A DNA stretch of 58,389 nucleotides. It comes from an uncultured Aggregatibacter sp. Lineage in GTDB: Bacteria > Pseudomonadota > Gammaproteobacteria > Enterobacterales > Pasteurellaceae. This document shows positions 42,746-51,055 of this stretch, in pieces (position 1 is the stretch's first letter; each line of letters begins with the position of its first letter). Both the position numbers and the translations under genes were made by a program. Under the pieces are notes generated by a model. The model ran no database searches, had not been told where the DNA came from, and saw only the letters and a list, made by a program, of their open reading frames with translations. The stretch is taken from positions 1-58,389 of the forward strand of contig NZ_CABFLM010000022.1 of assembly GCF_901873365.1 (NCBI RefSeq), in the 5' to 3' direction.

Positions 42746-43852
42746 TTATCCCTTTCTCACTAACCACACGCCTGCTTCCATGTGTTCTGTGTAAGGAAAC
42801 TGATCGAACAAGGCGGCTTTTTCAATGCGATGGGTTTGGCTGAGCGTTTTCAGGTTGTCGCACAACGTATGTGGATTGCAGGAAATATACAAAATGCGCT
42901 CATATTGTTGCACCAGTTTAACGGTCTCCACATCTAAGCCGGCGCGTGGCGGATCGACGAAAATGGTGTTGCATTCATAGGCTTTCAAATCAATGCCTTT
43001 TAAGCGATTAAATTCGCGCACGCCTTGCATCGCTTGCGTGAATTCTTCCGCTGACATTCGGATGATTTGTAAGTTGTTTATCTGATTTGCCGCGATGTTA
43101 AATTGCGCAGCGGCGACCGAAGGTTTGGCAATTTCTGTGGCCAACACTTTACGGAAATTTTGTGCCAGCGCGATAGAAAAATTGCCGTTGCCGCAATAAA
43201 GCTCCAATAAATCCCCTTGGCTATTGCGAGTGCAATCTACCGCCCATTCCAACATTTTGCTGTTTACTGCCGCATTTGGTTGCGTGAAGCTGTTTTCCAC
43301 TTGGCGATAAATGTAGTCTTTGCCGTGCACGTGTAGGATTTCATCTACATAATCCTGTTCCAGACAAATTTTCTGTTTGCTGGCACGTCCGACAATTTGT
43401 ACGTTAAAACCTTGCTGTTGGAGTTGTGAACGCAAGGTTTGCGCCGCGGTTTGCCAGTCTTCATCCAAGGTTTTGTGATACAACAAACTGACGATAATCT
43501 GTTGGCTTTGCGTGCTTAAATAATCGATTTGGAACAGTCTGTGGTGTAATATCATTTGCTGTTTTAACAACGGTAATAATGCCGTCATCATGCGATTAAT
43601 CAGTTCGCTGGCGATAGGGAAATTATCCACCCGATAACGTTGTTTGCTCTGTTGATCGAACATGATGTGATAGAAATCATCGCCGTCATGCCAAATGCGA
43701 AATTCCGCACGCATACGGAAATGCTGCGTTGGCGAGGTGAACACCTGCAAATCAGGTGCAGCAAATGGTGATAAAAGTGCGGTCAGTTTTTGCTGCTTTT
43801 CAGCGAGCAATTCAGCATAACGATCAACGGGTAAATTAAGCATAGCATTCAT
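42746..43852 (-). CDS. trmA: tRNA (uracil54-C5)-methyltransferase
   Basis: Makes m5U54 (ribothymidine) in the T-loop. It has 368 residues (E. coli 366). SAM motif GDLLELYCGNGNFSIALA, the FVDPPRAGLD segment and the catalytic cysteine in ILYISCNPHTLCDNL are present. The start could be either ATG at 43852 or 43843; neither has a strong RBS. Confidence 0.94.
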   Translation of the reverse strand: MNAMLNLPVDRYAELLAEKQQKLTALLSPFAAPDLQVFTSPTQHFRMRAEFRIWHDGDDFYHIMFDQQSKQRYRVDNFPIASELINRMMTALLPLLKQQMILHHRLFQIDYLSTQSQQIIVSLLYHKTLDEDWQTAAQTLRSQLQQQGFNVQIVGRASKQKICLEQDYVDEILHVHGKDYIYRQVENSFTQPNAAVNSKMLEWAVDCTRNSQGDLLELYCGNGNFSIALAQNFRKVLATEIAKPSVAAAQFNIAANQINNLQIIRMSAEEFTQAMQGVREFNRLKGIDLKAYECNTIFVDPPRAGLDVETVKLVQQYERILYISCNPHTLCDNLKTLSQTHRIEKAALFDQFPYTEHMEAGVWLVRKG

Positions 43853-43865
43853 GGAATTGGCAGTC

Positions 43866-43897
43866 GTAAAAACAAAAGGCTCGGAATCCCAAGCCTT
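43866..43897 (-). terminator. maoP terminator
   Basis: On the minus strand AAGGCT/AGCCTT with a 10-nt loop, then TTGTTTTT. Confidence 0.65.
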
Positions 43898-43917
43898 CTG
43901 ATTGTTATATTGGTGGT

Positions 43918-44247
43918 TTAGTCTGCGGCGTAATCGTCTAGATTATCTACGCCAACCACACCGGATAAGGTGTAAAGGCGTTTGTTGGTAGAGATACGAT
44001 TGCGATATTTCTGCCAAGTTTTTTCGAAGAAAGTTTCCGCAGCACGTTCACCACGACAGAACGCCACAAAGTCTTTCTCTTCTTTGGTTGACGGTTTACG
44101 TTCGCCTGAATCTAATGCGCGGAAGGCTTGTCCGTATTGTTCTAAAGCTTGTGCTTCTTTGATGGTGTAATCACCGTGACGGGCAAAACCGCGCGGATAG
44201 TTTTTGTCGTCAAAAAAACGACGGGTTACGCTAAAACTCTCAGCCAT
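43918..44247 (-). CDS. maoP: Macrodomain Ori protein MaoP (YifE, DUF413)
   Basis: 109 residues. Strong match to the YifE pattern: MAESFSVTRRFFDDKNYPRG, RHGDYTIKEAQALEQYG and KRLYTLSG. In E. coli MaoP acts with the maoS site to organise the Ori macrodomain. It belongs to the group of proteins that co-occur with Dam, SeqA, MukBEF and MatP. AGAGGATTAT lies upstream. Confidence 0.9.
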   Translation of the reverse strand: MAESFSVTRRFFDDKNYPRGFARHGDYTIKEAQALEQYGQAFRALDSGERKPSTKEEKDFVAFCRGERAAETFFEKTWQKYRNRISTNKRLYTLSGVVGVDNLDDYAAD

Positions 44248-44305
44248 ATAATCCTCTAAAATGGGTATCGAAAATAAAATCGGCAGGCATTAAACCAATT
44301 TTTGT

Positions 44306-44923
44306 TTATTTTTGCAATAAACCTTTTACGGTTTGCACATATTCATCCACAAAACTGTTTTCATTATGGGCTAAGCCTTCCATATTCACGCGATATTTGC
44401 CGTTAACATAAAAATCCGGTACGCCGCGCACTTGGTATTTTGCTACTAAGTTTTGCTGTTTGCTGACCAAACCGTTGACGGCAAAGCTATTAATGCCACC
44501 ATCGAATTGCTCAGCAGAAATGCCGTTATCAATGAAGATTTGACGAATGTCATCCATGGATTTTAATGCATTAGCCTGCGCCGCTTTAAATAATGGCATT
44601 CTGACTTTTTCTTCGGCGTTAATGGCTAAGGCTAATGCCCATGCGCGAGTGAGGTTTTCTGATTGACGACCTAAGAAGTCCACATGGTATTGTTTGAATG
44701 ATGTGCCTTCAGGTAATGCCTCGGCAATTTTTTGCGGAATGTGATATTGCGTTTCAAAAGAATAGCAATGTGGGCAATAGAAAGAGAAAAATTCGATCAC
44801 CTCAGGTTGTGCGGTGCGTTGTTGTCCTTCAATGACAAGATATTGTTTACCTTCCGTTAAATCCAACGCATGTGTAGAAAGCGAAAAGGCAGCAGCCATT
44901 GCTAAAAAGAACCATTTTTTCAT
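44306..44923 (-). CDS. dsbA: Periplasmic thiol:disulfide oxidase DsbA
   Basis: 205 residues with a Sec signal (MKKWFFLAMAAAFSLSTHA, cleaved near 19). The active site is Cys50-Pro-His-Cys53 in SFYCPHCYSFE, the classic oxidising DsbA. The cis-proline is in YQVRGVPDFYVNGKY. Introduces disulfides into exported proteins. It follows yihD closely on the same strand, as in E. coli, except that srkA is absent between them. Confidence 0.95.
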   Translation of the reverse strand: MKKWFFLAMAAAFSLSTHALDLTEGKQYLVIEGQQRTAQPEVIEFFSFYCPHCYSFETQYHIPQKIAEALPEGTSFKQYHVDFLGRQSENLTRAWALALAINAEEKVRMPLFKAAQANALKSMDDIRQIFIDNGISAEQFDGGINSFAVNGLVSKQQNLVAKYQVRGVPDFYVNGKYRVNMEGLAHNENSFVDEYVQTVKGLLQK

Positions 44924-44945
44924 GTGTCATCCTCAACTAATTGAT

Positions 44946-45212
44946 TTATTTAATAATACCGCGTGCTTTTAATAACGCAGTTTTAAAGTCTTCTTCGTAA
45001 TCTTTTTTAATGCCGGGAATCGGCTCGAATTTGTCTTTGCCGGCCATTTTTAAGTGATAAATAACGACTTCGTCAGGCAGTTCCGCAAGCGGTTTGTCAA
45101 ACCCGGTTTCATCAGCGATTTTTTGTAAAATCTGCATTAATGAGAGATCGGCGTCTTTAGACCAATAAGGTTGTAAAAGTTCCAACACTTCATTCAGGCG
45201 ATGACATTTCAT
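44946..45212 (-). CDS. yihD: YihD family protein (DUF1040)
   Basis: 88 residues from ATG 45212 (MKCHRLNEVLELLQPYWSKD; E. coli YihD 89). AAGGAA lies 7 nt upstream of this ATG and abuts an earlier one at 45218. The ending KDYEEDFKTALLKARGIIK is typical. Function unknown. Divergent from mobA, keeping the E. coli mobA-yihD-dsbA neighbourhood. Confidence 0.9.
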   Translation of the reverse strand: MKCHRLNEVLELLQPYWSKDADLSLMQILQKIADETGFDKPLAELPDEVVIYHLKMAGKDKFEPIPGIKKDYEEDFKTALLKARGIIK

Positions 45213-45276
45213 ACGCATTTCCTTATTATTGAAAAAATTAAGCAAGATCATACTGTAATTAACCTCGGAAGAAAAT

Positions 45277-45885
45277 ATGACAATGTCAATTAGTGCCGTC
45301 ATTTTAGCCGGCGGACAAGCCAAGCGAATGGAGGGGGCGGATAAGGGATTGCAATTATTGCACGGTAAGCCGCTATTTCAATTTATTTATGATCGCCTAC
45401 GTTTGCAGGTGGAACAGATTTCTATTAATGCTAATCGCAATCAGACAATTTATGCCACTGCAGGCGTGCCGGTGTTTGGCGATAATCTCGAAGGCTTTCA
45501 AGGGCCGTTAAGTGGGATTTTGACCGCATTGGAACGTGCTGACACGGATTTTGTCTTATTTGTTCCTTGTGATAGCCCATTCTTCCCGGATAATTTACTG
45601 GAAAAACTCAAAAGTGCGGTGGATTTTCACGGCGTTTCTATTGCGTATGTGCATGATGGCGAACGTGAACATCCTACGTTTTGTTTAATGGCGCGTAGCC
45701 TAAAAGACCAGTTGGCGACTTATTTAGCCTCCGGCGAGCGCAGAATGTTGCAGTTTATGCGTCAAAACGGGGCGGTGAGTGTGGACTTTTCCGAAAATAA
45801 ACAGGCATTTACCAACATCAATACATTAGCGGATTTAACGTATTTTAACCAGCAGAAGGATTTTTCGGGGTTTATTGCTAAATAG
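45277..45885 (+). CDS. mobA: Molybdenum cofactor guanylyltransferase
   Basis: Adds GMP to molybdopterin to form MGD, used by formate dehydrogenase, nitrate and DMSO/TMAO reductases. It has 202 residues. The nucleotide-binding start VILAGGQAKRMEGADKGLQ and FVPCDSPFFPDNLLEKL are diagnostic. GGAAG is 5 nt before the ATG; the second ATG at 45283 is possible. Confidence 0.93.
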   Translation: MTMSISAVILAGGQAKRMEGADKGLQLLHGKPLFQFIYDRLRLQVEQISINANRNQTIYATAGVPVFGDNLEGFQGPLSGILTALERADTDFVLFVPCDSPFFPDNLLEKLKSAVDFHGVSIAYVHDGEREHPTFCLMARSLKDQLATYLASGERRMLQFMRQNGAVSVDFSENKQAFTNINTLADLTYFNQQKDFSGFIAK

Positions 45886-45950
45886 GGGAGCTGCGTTATA
45901 GAATAACGGCTTATTTTTATTTATGGTTAAGTGAAATTTAAAGGTTTCTC

Positions 45951-46472
45951 ATGTTAAAAAAAATTTCTGTTTGTTTTTTAATTGGCACGCTGAGTGCGTG
46001 TTCGTTTTCCTCTTATTTGCCTTTTTCTTCCGCGCATAAAAAAACGGTGATTAATTTAGAACAGTCGAAAATCGATAAAAAATCCTATGCCACGGCTTAT
46101 GCGGCAACTGTTGAAACATATGAAGGTCGCGTTGATCGTGATTATTACGTTAATTCCTTTGCCAGTGGAGCAAACGACTGGTATTTAGGTCGAATTCTTG
46201 TGCCGGTGGAACAAATCAAAGAAAAATTACATAAAGGCGGACATGACTCGAATATCTATGCGTATTACAGCGGCGTGATCCATGCGGCGGCGTTACAAAC
46301 CAATTTTGGTAAGCTGAATGCAAAATGCTGGAGCCATATTGACACACCAAGCGTGACCCAAGGTATTTATGATGCCATGTTAGATTTACAGCGTGGTAAA
46401 GTGCGGTCTGAAAATGACGAATATATCGTGCAAGGTTCCGAGGAATTACTCAAACTTTGCGGTGGCAAATAA
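45951..46472 (+). CDS. Putative lipoprotein of unknown function
   Basis: 173 residues. The signal MLKKISVCFLIGTLSAC ends in a lipobox (LSAC), so Cys17 is expected to be lipidated. A serine at +2 predicts the outer membrane. The remaining protein is hydrophilic (RVDRDYYVNSFASGANDWYL; KCWSHIDTPSVTQGIYDAML). I do not recognise the family. It stands alone with its own terminator. Confidence 0.75.
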   Translation: MLKKISVCFLIGTLSACSFSSYLPFSSAHKKTVINLEQSKIDKKSYATAYAATVETYEGRVDRDYYVNSFASGANDWYLGRILVPVEQIKEKLHKGGHDSNIYAYYSGVIHAAALQTNFGKLNAKCWSHIDTPSVTQGIYDAMLDLQRGKVRSENDEYIVQGSEELLKLCGGK

Positions 46473-46477
46473 TCAAA

Positions 46478-46506
46478 AACTGTCGGTCTTTACCGGCAGT
46501 TTTTTG
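46478..46506 (+). terminator. Terminator of the lipoprotein gene
   Basis: AAACTG-CGGT/ACCG-CAGTTT with a CTTT loop and a T-run. Confidence 0.75.
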
Positions 46507-46520
46507 TATTTTAAACCTTG

Positions 46521-46546
46521 GCTGAAAGGTTTTTGCACTATTCAGC
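46521..46546 (+). promoter_or_regulatory. Inverted GCTGAA half-sites upstream of fruB
   Basis: GCTGAA (46521-46526) and TTCAGC (46541-46546) are 14 nt apart. They resemble FruR/Cra half-sites but are spaced too widely for the usual operator. They overlap a plausible promoter (TTGCAC; TTATAC at 46554-46559). Confidence 0.35.
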
Positions 46547-46582
46547 ACCCGATTTATACCCTCGTAGAAACAAGGAGACAGA

Positions 46583-48136
46583 ATGTTTAATTTACCCGAA
46601 AGTAACATTCATTTGGCGGCGAGTGCCGATAATAAACAGCAAGCCATTACGCTGGCGGCAAATGCCCTTGAACAGGCCGGTTATGTGGAAAGCGGTTATT
46701 TACAAGGCATGTTAGGGCGCGAACAACAAACATCGACCTTTTTAGGCAATGGCATTGCCATTCCGCACGGCACGTTAGAAACCCGTAGTATGGTAAAAAA
46801 CACCGGCGTGCAGATTTTCCAGTTTCCACAAGGGATTGAATGGGGTGAGGGCAATATCGCTTATGTGGTGATTGGCATTGCGGCGCGTTCTGACGAACAT
46901 TTGGCATTATTGCGTCAACTGACTCATGTTCTCGGCGATGAAGACACGGCTGCAAAATTAGCCACACTCACTGATGTGAAAAAATTTCGTGCGATTTTAA
47001 TGGGTGAAGCGGACGAATTTAATGTGGTTGATGAAAATATCAGTTTAGATGTGGACACCAGCAGTTTGCTCACCTTAATCGCCATTAACGCCGGCAAATT
47101 AGAACAACAAAGTGCGGTCAATCATCAGTACGTTTCGGAAGTCATTGCCAATCCGGCATTGCCGTTGGCGCAAGGCCTATGGGTGACCGATGCCGCCGTA
47201 GGAAACCAAAAGAATGGGTTGGCGTTCAGTCGCGCAAAACAGGCGTTTAACTTAAATAATAAACTCGTGCATGGCGTGGTAACGGTGGCTTATGCCAACG
47301 AGCAAATTGACGAAGCTTTAGCCCGTCTGTTAGATGCCAAGGTACAGCAAATCTTGTTAAACGGCGACAGCGCACAGATTGCTGCAGCATTAAACGGCAA
47401 GGCGATTCCGCAAGCTACGACACAGGAGACATCAACTGCGTCTGCCGCGCCGTCTGTGGCTGCCGGTAGCGTCGTCGGCACCTTTACTATTCGTAACGAA
47501 CACGGCTTACACGCCCGTCCAAGCGCTATTTTGGTTAACGAAGTGAAAAAATTCACCTCTAAGATTACCGTGGAAAATCTTACCCGAGCCAGCGCACCGG
47601 TGAGTGCCAAGAGCCTGATGAAAATTGTCGCCTTGGGCGTGACGCAGGGGCATCGTTTACGTTTTGTAGCAGAGGGCGAGGATGCGCAAGCCGCAGTGGA
47701 AGCTATTGGCAAGGTGATTGCGTCAGGACTTGGCGAAACAATTTCTGCCGTGCCACCAAGCGAACCGGACACTATTGAAGTGATGGAGCAAGTTGTACCA
47801 ACCATTTCTGAGCCAACAACTTCTGCGCCAAGTGGTGAAAGTGCGGTGGAAAATCCGAGTGAATCCGTGGAAGGCATTTTTGAAGTAAAAAATGAACATG
47901 GATTGCATGCCCGTCCAGCGGCGATTTTAGTCAGTGAAGTAAAAAAATATAACGCCAATATTGCCGTACAAAATCTCGATCGCGATACGCCGTTGGTCAG
48001 CGCAAAAAGTCTGATGAAAGTGGTGGCGTTAGGTGTAGTGAAAGGCCATCGTTTACGTTTTTTGGCCACCGGGGAGCAAGCACAACAAGCTATTGAGGGT
48101 ATCGGTGCAGCAATTAACGCAGGATTAGGGGAATAA
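46583..48136 (+). CDS. fruB: Fructose PTS diphosphoryl transfer protein with two HPr domains
   Basis: 517 residues against 376 in E. coli. The order is EIIA-Fru at 1-145 (active His62 in IAIPHGTLETR), a middle domain at about 155-285, HPr-1 at about 298-385 (His310 in NEHGLHARPSA), a proline/serine-rich linker at 386-429, and HPr-2 at about 430-517 (His442 in NEHGLHARPAA). The extra length is a duplicated FPr/HPr module with both histidines intact. It passes phosphate from Enzyme I to FruA. Overlaps fruK by one base. Confidence 0.95.
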   Translation: MFNLPESNIHLAASADNKQQAITLAANALEQAGYVESGYLQGMLGREQQTSTFLGNGIAIPHGTLETRSMVKNTGVQIFQFPQGIEWGEGNIAYVVIGIAARSDEHLALLRQLTHVLGDEDTAAKLATLTDVKKFRAILMGEADEFNVVDENISLDVDTSSLLTLIAINAGKLEQQSAVNHQYVSEVIANPALPLAQGLWVTDAAVGNQKNGLAFSRAKQAFNLNNKLVHGVVTVAYANEQIDEALARLLDAKVQQILLNGDSAQIAAALNGKAIPQATTQETSTASAAPSVAAGSVVGTFTIRNEHGLHARPSAILVNEVKKFTSKITVENLTRASAPVSAKSLMKIVALGVTQGHRLRFVAEGEDAQAAVEAIGKVIASGLGETISAVPPSEPDTIEVMEQVVPTISEPTTSAPSGESAVENPSESVEGIFEVKNEHGLHARPAAILVSEVKKYNANIAVQNLDRDTPLVSAKSLMKVVALGVVKGHRLRFLATGEQAQQAIEGIGAAINAGLGE

Positions 48137-49080
48137 TGATGGCAAACGTCGCAACTATCACCTTAAACGCCGCTTATGACTTGGTCGGGCGTTTAAAACG
48201 TATCGAATTGGGCGAAGTCAACACCGTGGAAACCCTCGGGCTTTTTCCTGCGGGTAAAGGCATTAACGTAGCGAAAGTGTTAAAAGATTTGGGTATTGAC
48301 GTCACGGTGGGCGGTTTTCTCGGTGAAGACAACCAAGGAGATTTTGTTGCCTTATTCGACAAACTGGGATTACAAGATAAATTCCAACGCGTGCCGGGCA
48401 AAACTCGTATCAACGTGAAAATTACCGAAACCGACGCGGATGTTACCGATTTAAACTTTTTAGGCTATGAAATTAGTGAAAGTGTGTGGCAACAATTTGT
48501 GGCGGATTCTCTTGCGTATTGCAAATCCTTCGACATCGTTGCCGTGTGTGGCAGCTTGCCGCGTGGCGTGACGCCGGACTTGTTTGCTGATTGGTTAAAA
48601 CAATTGCATCAGGCAGGCGTAAAAGTCGTGTTAGACAGCAGTAATGCAGCGCTAACCGCAGGTTTAAGCGCACGGCCTTGGTTGGTGAAACCCAACCACC
48701 GCGAATTAGAAGCCTGGGTGGGTTATACCTTAAATTCACTGGAAGAAATTGTGTCTGCCGCCAAGAAATTAAAAGCACAAGGCATTGCCAATGTGATTAT
48801 TTCCATGGGCGCCCAAGGTTCTGTTTGGTTGAGTGATGAGGCAATTATGCAGGCGCAACCACCGAGATGTGAACGTGTGGTGAGCACCGTCGGTGCCGGC
48901 GATTCTATGGTGGCGGGCTTGATTTACGGCTTAATCAACGGCTTTTCACAGCAAGAAACCTTGGCTTTTGCCAGTGCGGTTTCCGCTTTTGCCGTGTCGC
49001 AAAGTAACGTGGGCATTTCTGACCGCACTTTGCTTGAACCAATTTTAAACAATGTCAACATTACTGTCATTGAGGGATAA
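48136..49080 (+). CDS. fruK: 1-phosphofructokinase
   Basis: Phosphorylates fructose-1-phosphate to fructose-1,6-bisphosphate. It has 314 residues (313 if ATG 48139 is used), PfkB family. ITLNAAYD at the N terminus, FPAGKGINVAKVLKDLG, and the catalytic GAGDSMVAGLIYG are present. It sits in the order fruB-fruK-fruA with a stop/start overlap at TAATG. Confidence 0.95.
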   Translation: MMANVATITLNAAYDLVGRLKRIELGEVNTVETLGLFPAGKGINVAKVLKDLGIDVTVGGFLGEDNQGDFVALFDKLGLQDKFQRVPGKTRINVKITETDADVTDLNFLGYEISESVWQQFVADSLAYCKSFDIVAVCGSLPRGVTPDLFADWLKQLHQAGVKVVLDSSNAALTAGLSARPWLVKPNHRELEAWVGYTLNSLEEIVSAAKKLKAQGIANVIISMGAQGSVWLSDEAIMQAQPPRCERVVSTVGAGDSMVAGLIYGLINGFSQQETLAFASAVSAFAVSQSNVGISDRTLLEPILNNVNITVIEG

Positions 49081-49084
49081 TCTT

Positions 49085-50749
49085 ATGCATATTTATTTGA
49101 CTCCATCCGCTAATTTGGGTAACGCCAAAGCTTTTCTATTGCGTGAAATGCTAAGTAAAACTGCGCAAGCGCAACATGAAATCGTGGACAGTGCCGAGGC
49201 GGCGGATCTGATCATCGTTTTGGGGAATGTTTTACCCAATAATGCTCAATTCAATGGCAAAAAAGTGTTTTTGGCAAAAATTGACGAGCATTTCAACACA
49301 CCCGAAAACCTGTTAGACACGGCCATTCAACAGGCGCAGGATTATGTTCCTCCTGCTGAAAGTGCGGTCGTTTCTAACGGTAAAATGAAAAATATTGTGG
49401 CGGTGACTGCTTGCCCGACAGGCGTAGCGCATACGTTCATGTCTGCCGAAGCCATCGAAACTTACGCCAAACAACAAGGCTGGCAGGTGAAAGTGGAAAC
49501 CCGCGGACAAGTGGGTGCGGGCAATGAAATTACGGCAGAAGAAGTGGCGGCAGCGGATTTGGTGTTTGTGGCGGCAGATATTGACGTGCCGTTGGACAAA
49601 TTCAAAGGCAAATTAATGTATCGCACCTCCACCGGACTTGCGTTGAAGAAAACCGCGCAAGAATTCGATAAAGCCTTTAAAGAAGCGAAAATTTACGAAG
49701 GCGGCGCAACGTCCGCGGCGAAAGCCGAAGAGCGCGGTGAGAAGAAAGGCGTCTATAAGCACCTGATGACAGGTGTATCACACATGTTGCCGTTGGTGGT
49801 GGCGGGCGGTTTGCTTATCGCCATTTCCTTCATGTTCGGTATTGAAGCGTTCAAAGACGAAAACATCGCGGGCGGCTTGCCGAAAGCCTTAATGGATATC
49901 GGTGGTGGCGCGGCGTTCCACTTAATGATCGCGGTGTTCGCAGGTTATGTGGCGTTCTCCATCGCCGACCGTCCGGGACTTGCCGTGGGGTTAATCGGCG
50001 GGATGTTGGCGACGACCGCAGGCGCGGGGATTTTAGGCGGAATTATCGCCGGCTTCCTTGCGGGTTATGTGGTGAAAGGGCTTAATAATGTGATTAAATT
50101 ACCACCAAGCCTGATGTCCCTTAAACCGATCTTAATTTTGCCGTTATTGGGGTCTTTCATGGTCGGCTTATCCATGATTTATCTCATTAACCCGCCTGTC
50201 GCGAAAATCATGACGGCGTTGAGTGAATGGTTAAAATCCATGGGCGATGTGAATGCCATGGTGCTTGGCGTGATTATCGGCACCATGATGTGTATCGACA
50301 TGGGAGGGCCGGTAAACAAAGCGGCTTATACCTTCTCCGTGGGCATGATCGCCTCTCAGGTTTACACCCCAATGGCAGCGGCAATGGCAGCAGGCATGGT
50401 GCCGCCAATCGGCATGGCGATTGCCACTTGGTTAGCGCGCAGTAAATTCACTTCTAATCAACGTGATGCGGGTAAAGCCTCTTTCGTGCTTGGCTTCTGT
50501 TTTATTTCCGAAGGGGCATTGCCATTTGTGGCGGCAGATCCACTACGCGTGATTATCAGCAGTGTGCTAGGTGGTGCAACTGCGGGCGCGATTTCCATGA
50601 GTTTAGGCATTACCTTGCAAGCGCCACACGGGGGGGTATTTGTGGTACCGTTTGTTTCTGAGCCGTTGATGTATCTTGCGGCTATCGCCATAGGTTCCGT
50701 CGTCACCGGTGTGATTTATGCGGTGATTAAACCGAAGGCGGAAGCATAA
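49085..50749 (+). CDS. fruA: Fructose-specific PTS EIIBC component
   Basis: 554 residues from ATG 49085 (MHIYLTPSANLGNAKAFLLR); a frame start at 49052 lies inside fruK. A degenerate IIB-like N-terminal domain (1-95) lacks the cysteine loop. The active IIB has its cysteine in VAVTACPTGVAHTFMSAEAI. The IIC membrane domain then spans about 220-550. It imports fructose as fructose-1-phosphate. Confidence 0.95.
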   Translation: MHIYLTPSANLGNAKAFLLREMLSKTAQAQHEIVDSAEAADLIIVLGNVLPNNAQFNGKKVFLAKIDEHFNTPENLLDTAIQQAQDYVPPAESAVVSNGKMKNIVAVTACPTGVAHTFMSAEAIETYAKQQGWQVKVETRGQVGAGNEITAEEVAAADLVFVAADIDVPLDKFKGKLMYRTSTGLALKKTAQEFDKAFKEAKIYEGGATSAAKAEERGEKKGVYKHLMTGVSHMLPLVVAGGLLIAISFMFGIEAFKDENIAGGLPKALMDIGGGAAFHLMIAVFAGYVAFSIADRPGLAVGLIGGMLATTAGAGILGGIIAGFLAGYVVKGLNNVIKLPPSLMSLKPILILPLLGSFMVGLSMIYLINPPVAKIMTALSEWLKSMGDVNAMVLGVIIGTMMCIDMGGPVNKAAYTFSVGMIASQVYTPMAAAMAAGMVPPIGMAIATWLARSKFTSNQRDAGKASFVLGFCFISEGALPFVAADPLRVIISSVLGGATAGAISMSLGITLQAPHGGVFVVPFVSEPLMYLAAIAIGSVVTGVIYAVIKPKAEA

Positions 50750-50761
50750 CGTGGAACAAAG

Positions 50762-50788
50762 TGCGGTGGATTTTCACCGCATTTTTTA
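50762..50788 (+). terminator. fruA terminator, containing an uptake sequence
   Basis: TGCGGTG/CACCGCA with a GATTTT loop and a T-run. The left arm belongs to AAAGTGCGGTG. Confidence 0.8.
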
Positions 50789-50805
50789 TCTTATGAGGAC
50801 ATACT

Positions 50806-51048
50806 ATGCCATTTAGTGAAGAGGAGAAACGTAGCCTTTTATCTGAAAAAGGTATCGGCGCAACGATCTTAAAGCGTTTAGAAGAAATGGGATTAGATGA
50901 CGTCAAAATACTGGCGACAACTAACCCGGATTTTATTCTCCAAAGAGGCGCCGAAATCACAGGCTCAACCTGTTGGCGAAATAGCCCACAAGCCCGAAAG
51001 GCGATTGAAACAGCGGTAAATTGGGCGAAAGAACGCTCTCAAAAATAA
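50806..51048 (+). CDS. Small helix-hairpin-helix protein (Cdd1-like)
   Basis: 80 residues. The N-terminal part reads KGIGATILKRLEEMGLDDVK, a helix-hairpin-helix pattern. The rest has GSTCWRNSPQARKAIETAVN. This resembles the small Cdd1-type 'pathogenicity locus' proteins. DNA binding is possible but not shown. It follows the fru terminator and converges on emrB with a 7-bp gap. Confidence 0.65.
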   Translation: MPFSEEEKRSLLSEKGIGATILKRLEEMGLDDVKILATTNPDFILQRGAEITGSTCWRNSPQARKAIETAVNWAKERSQK

Positions 51049-51055
51049 CCGCACT

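Noticed and set aside
48016..48069. HPr-2 reverse-strand frame spanning fruB (47290-48069)
   Set aside because: A long minus frame opposite a well-conserved coding gene; codon composition is a shadow of fruB.
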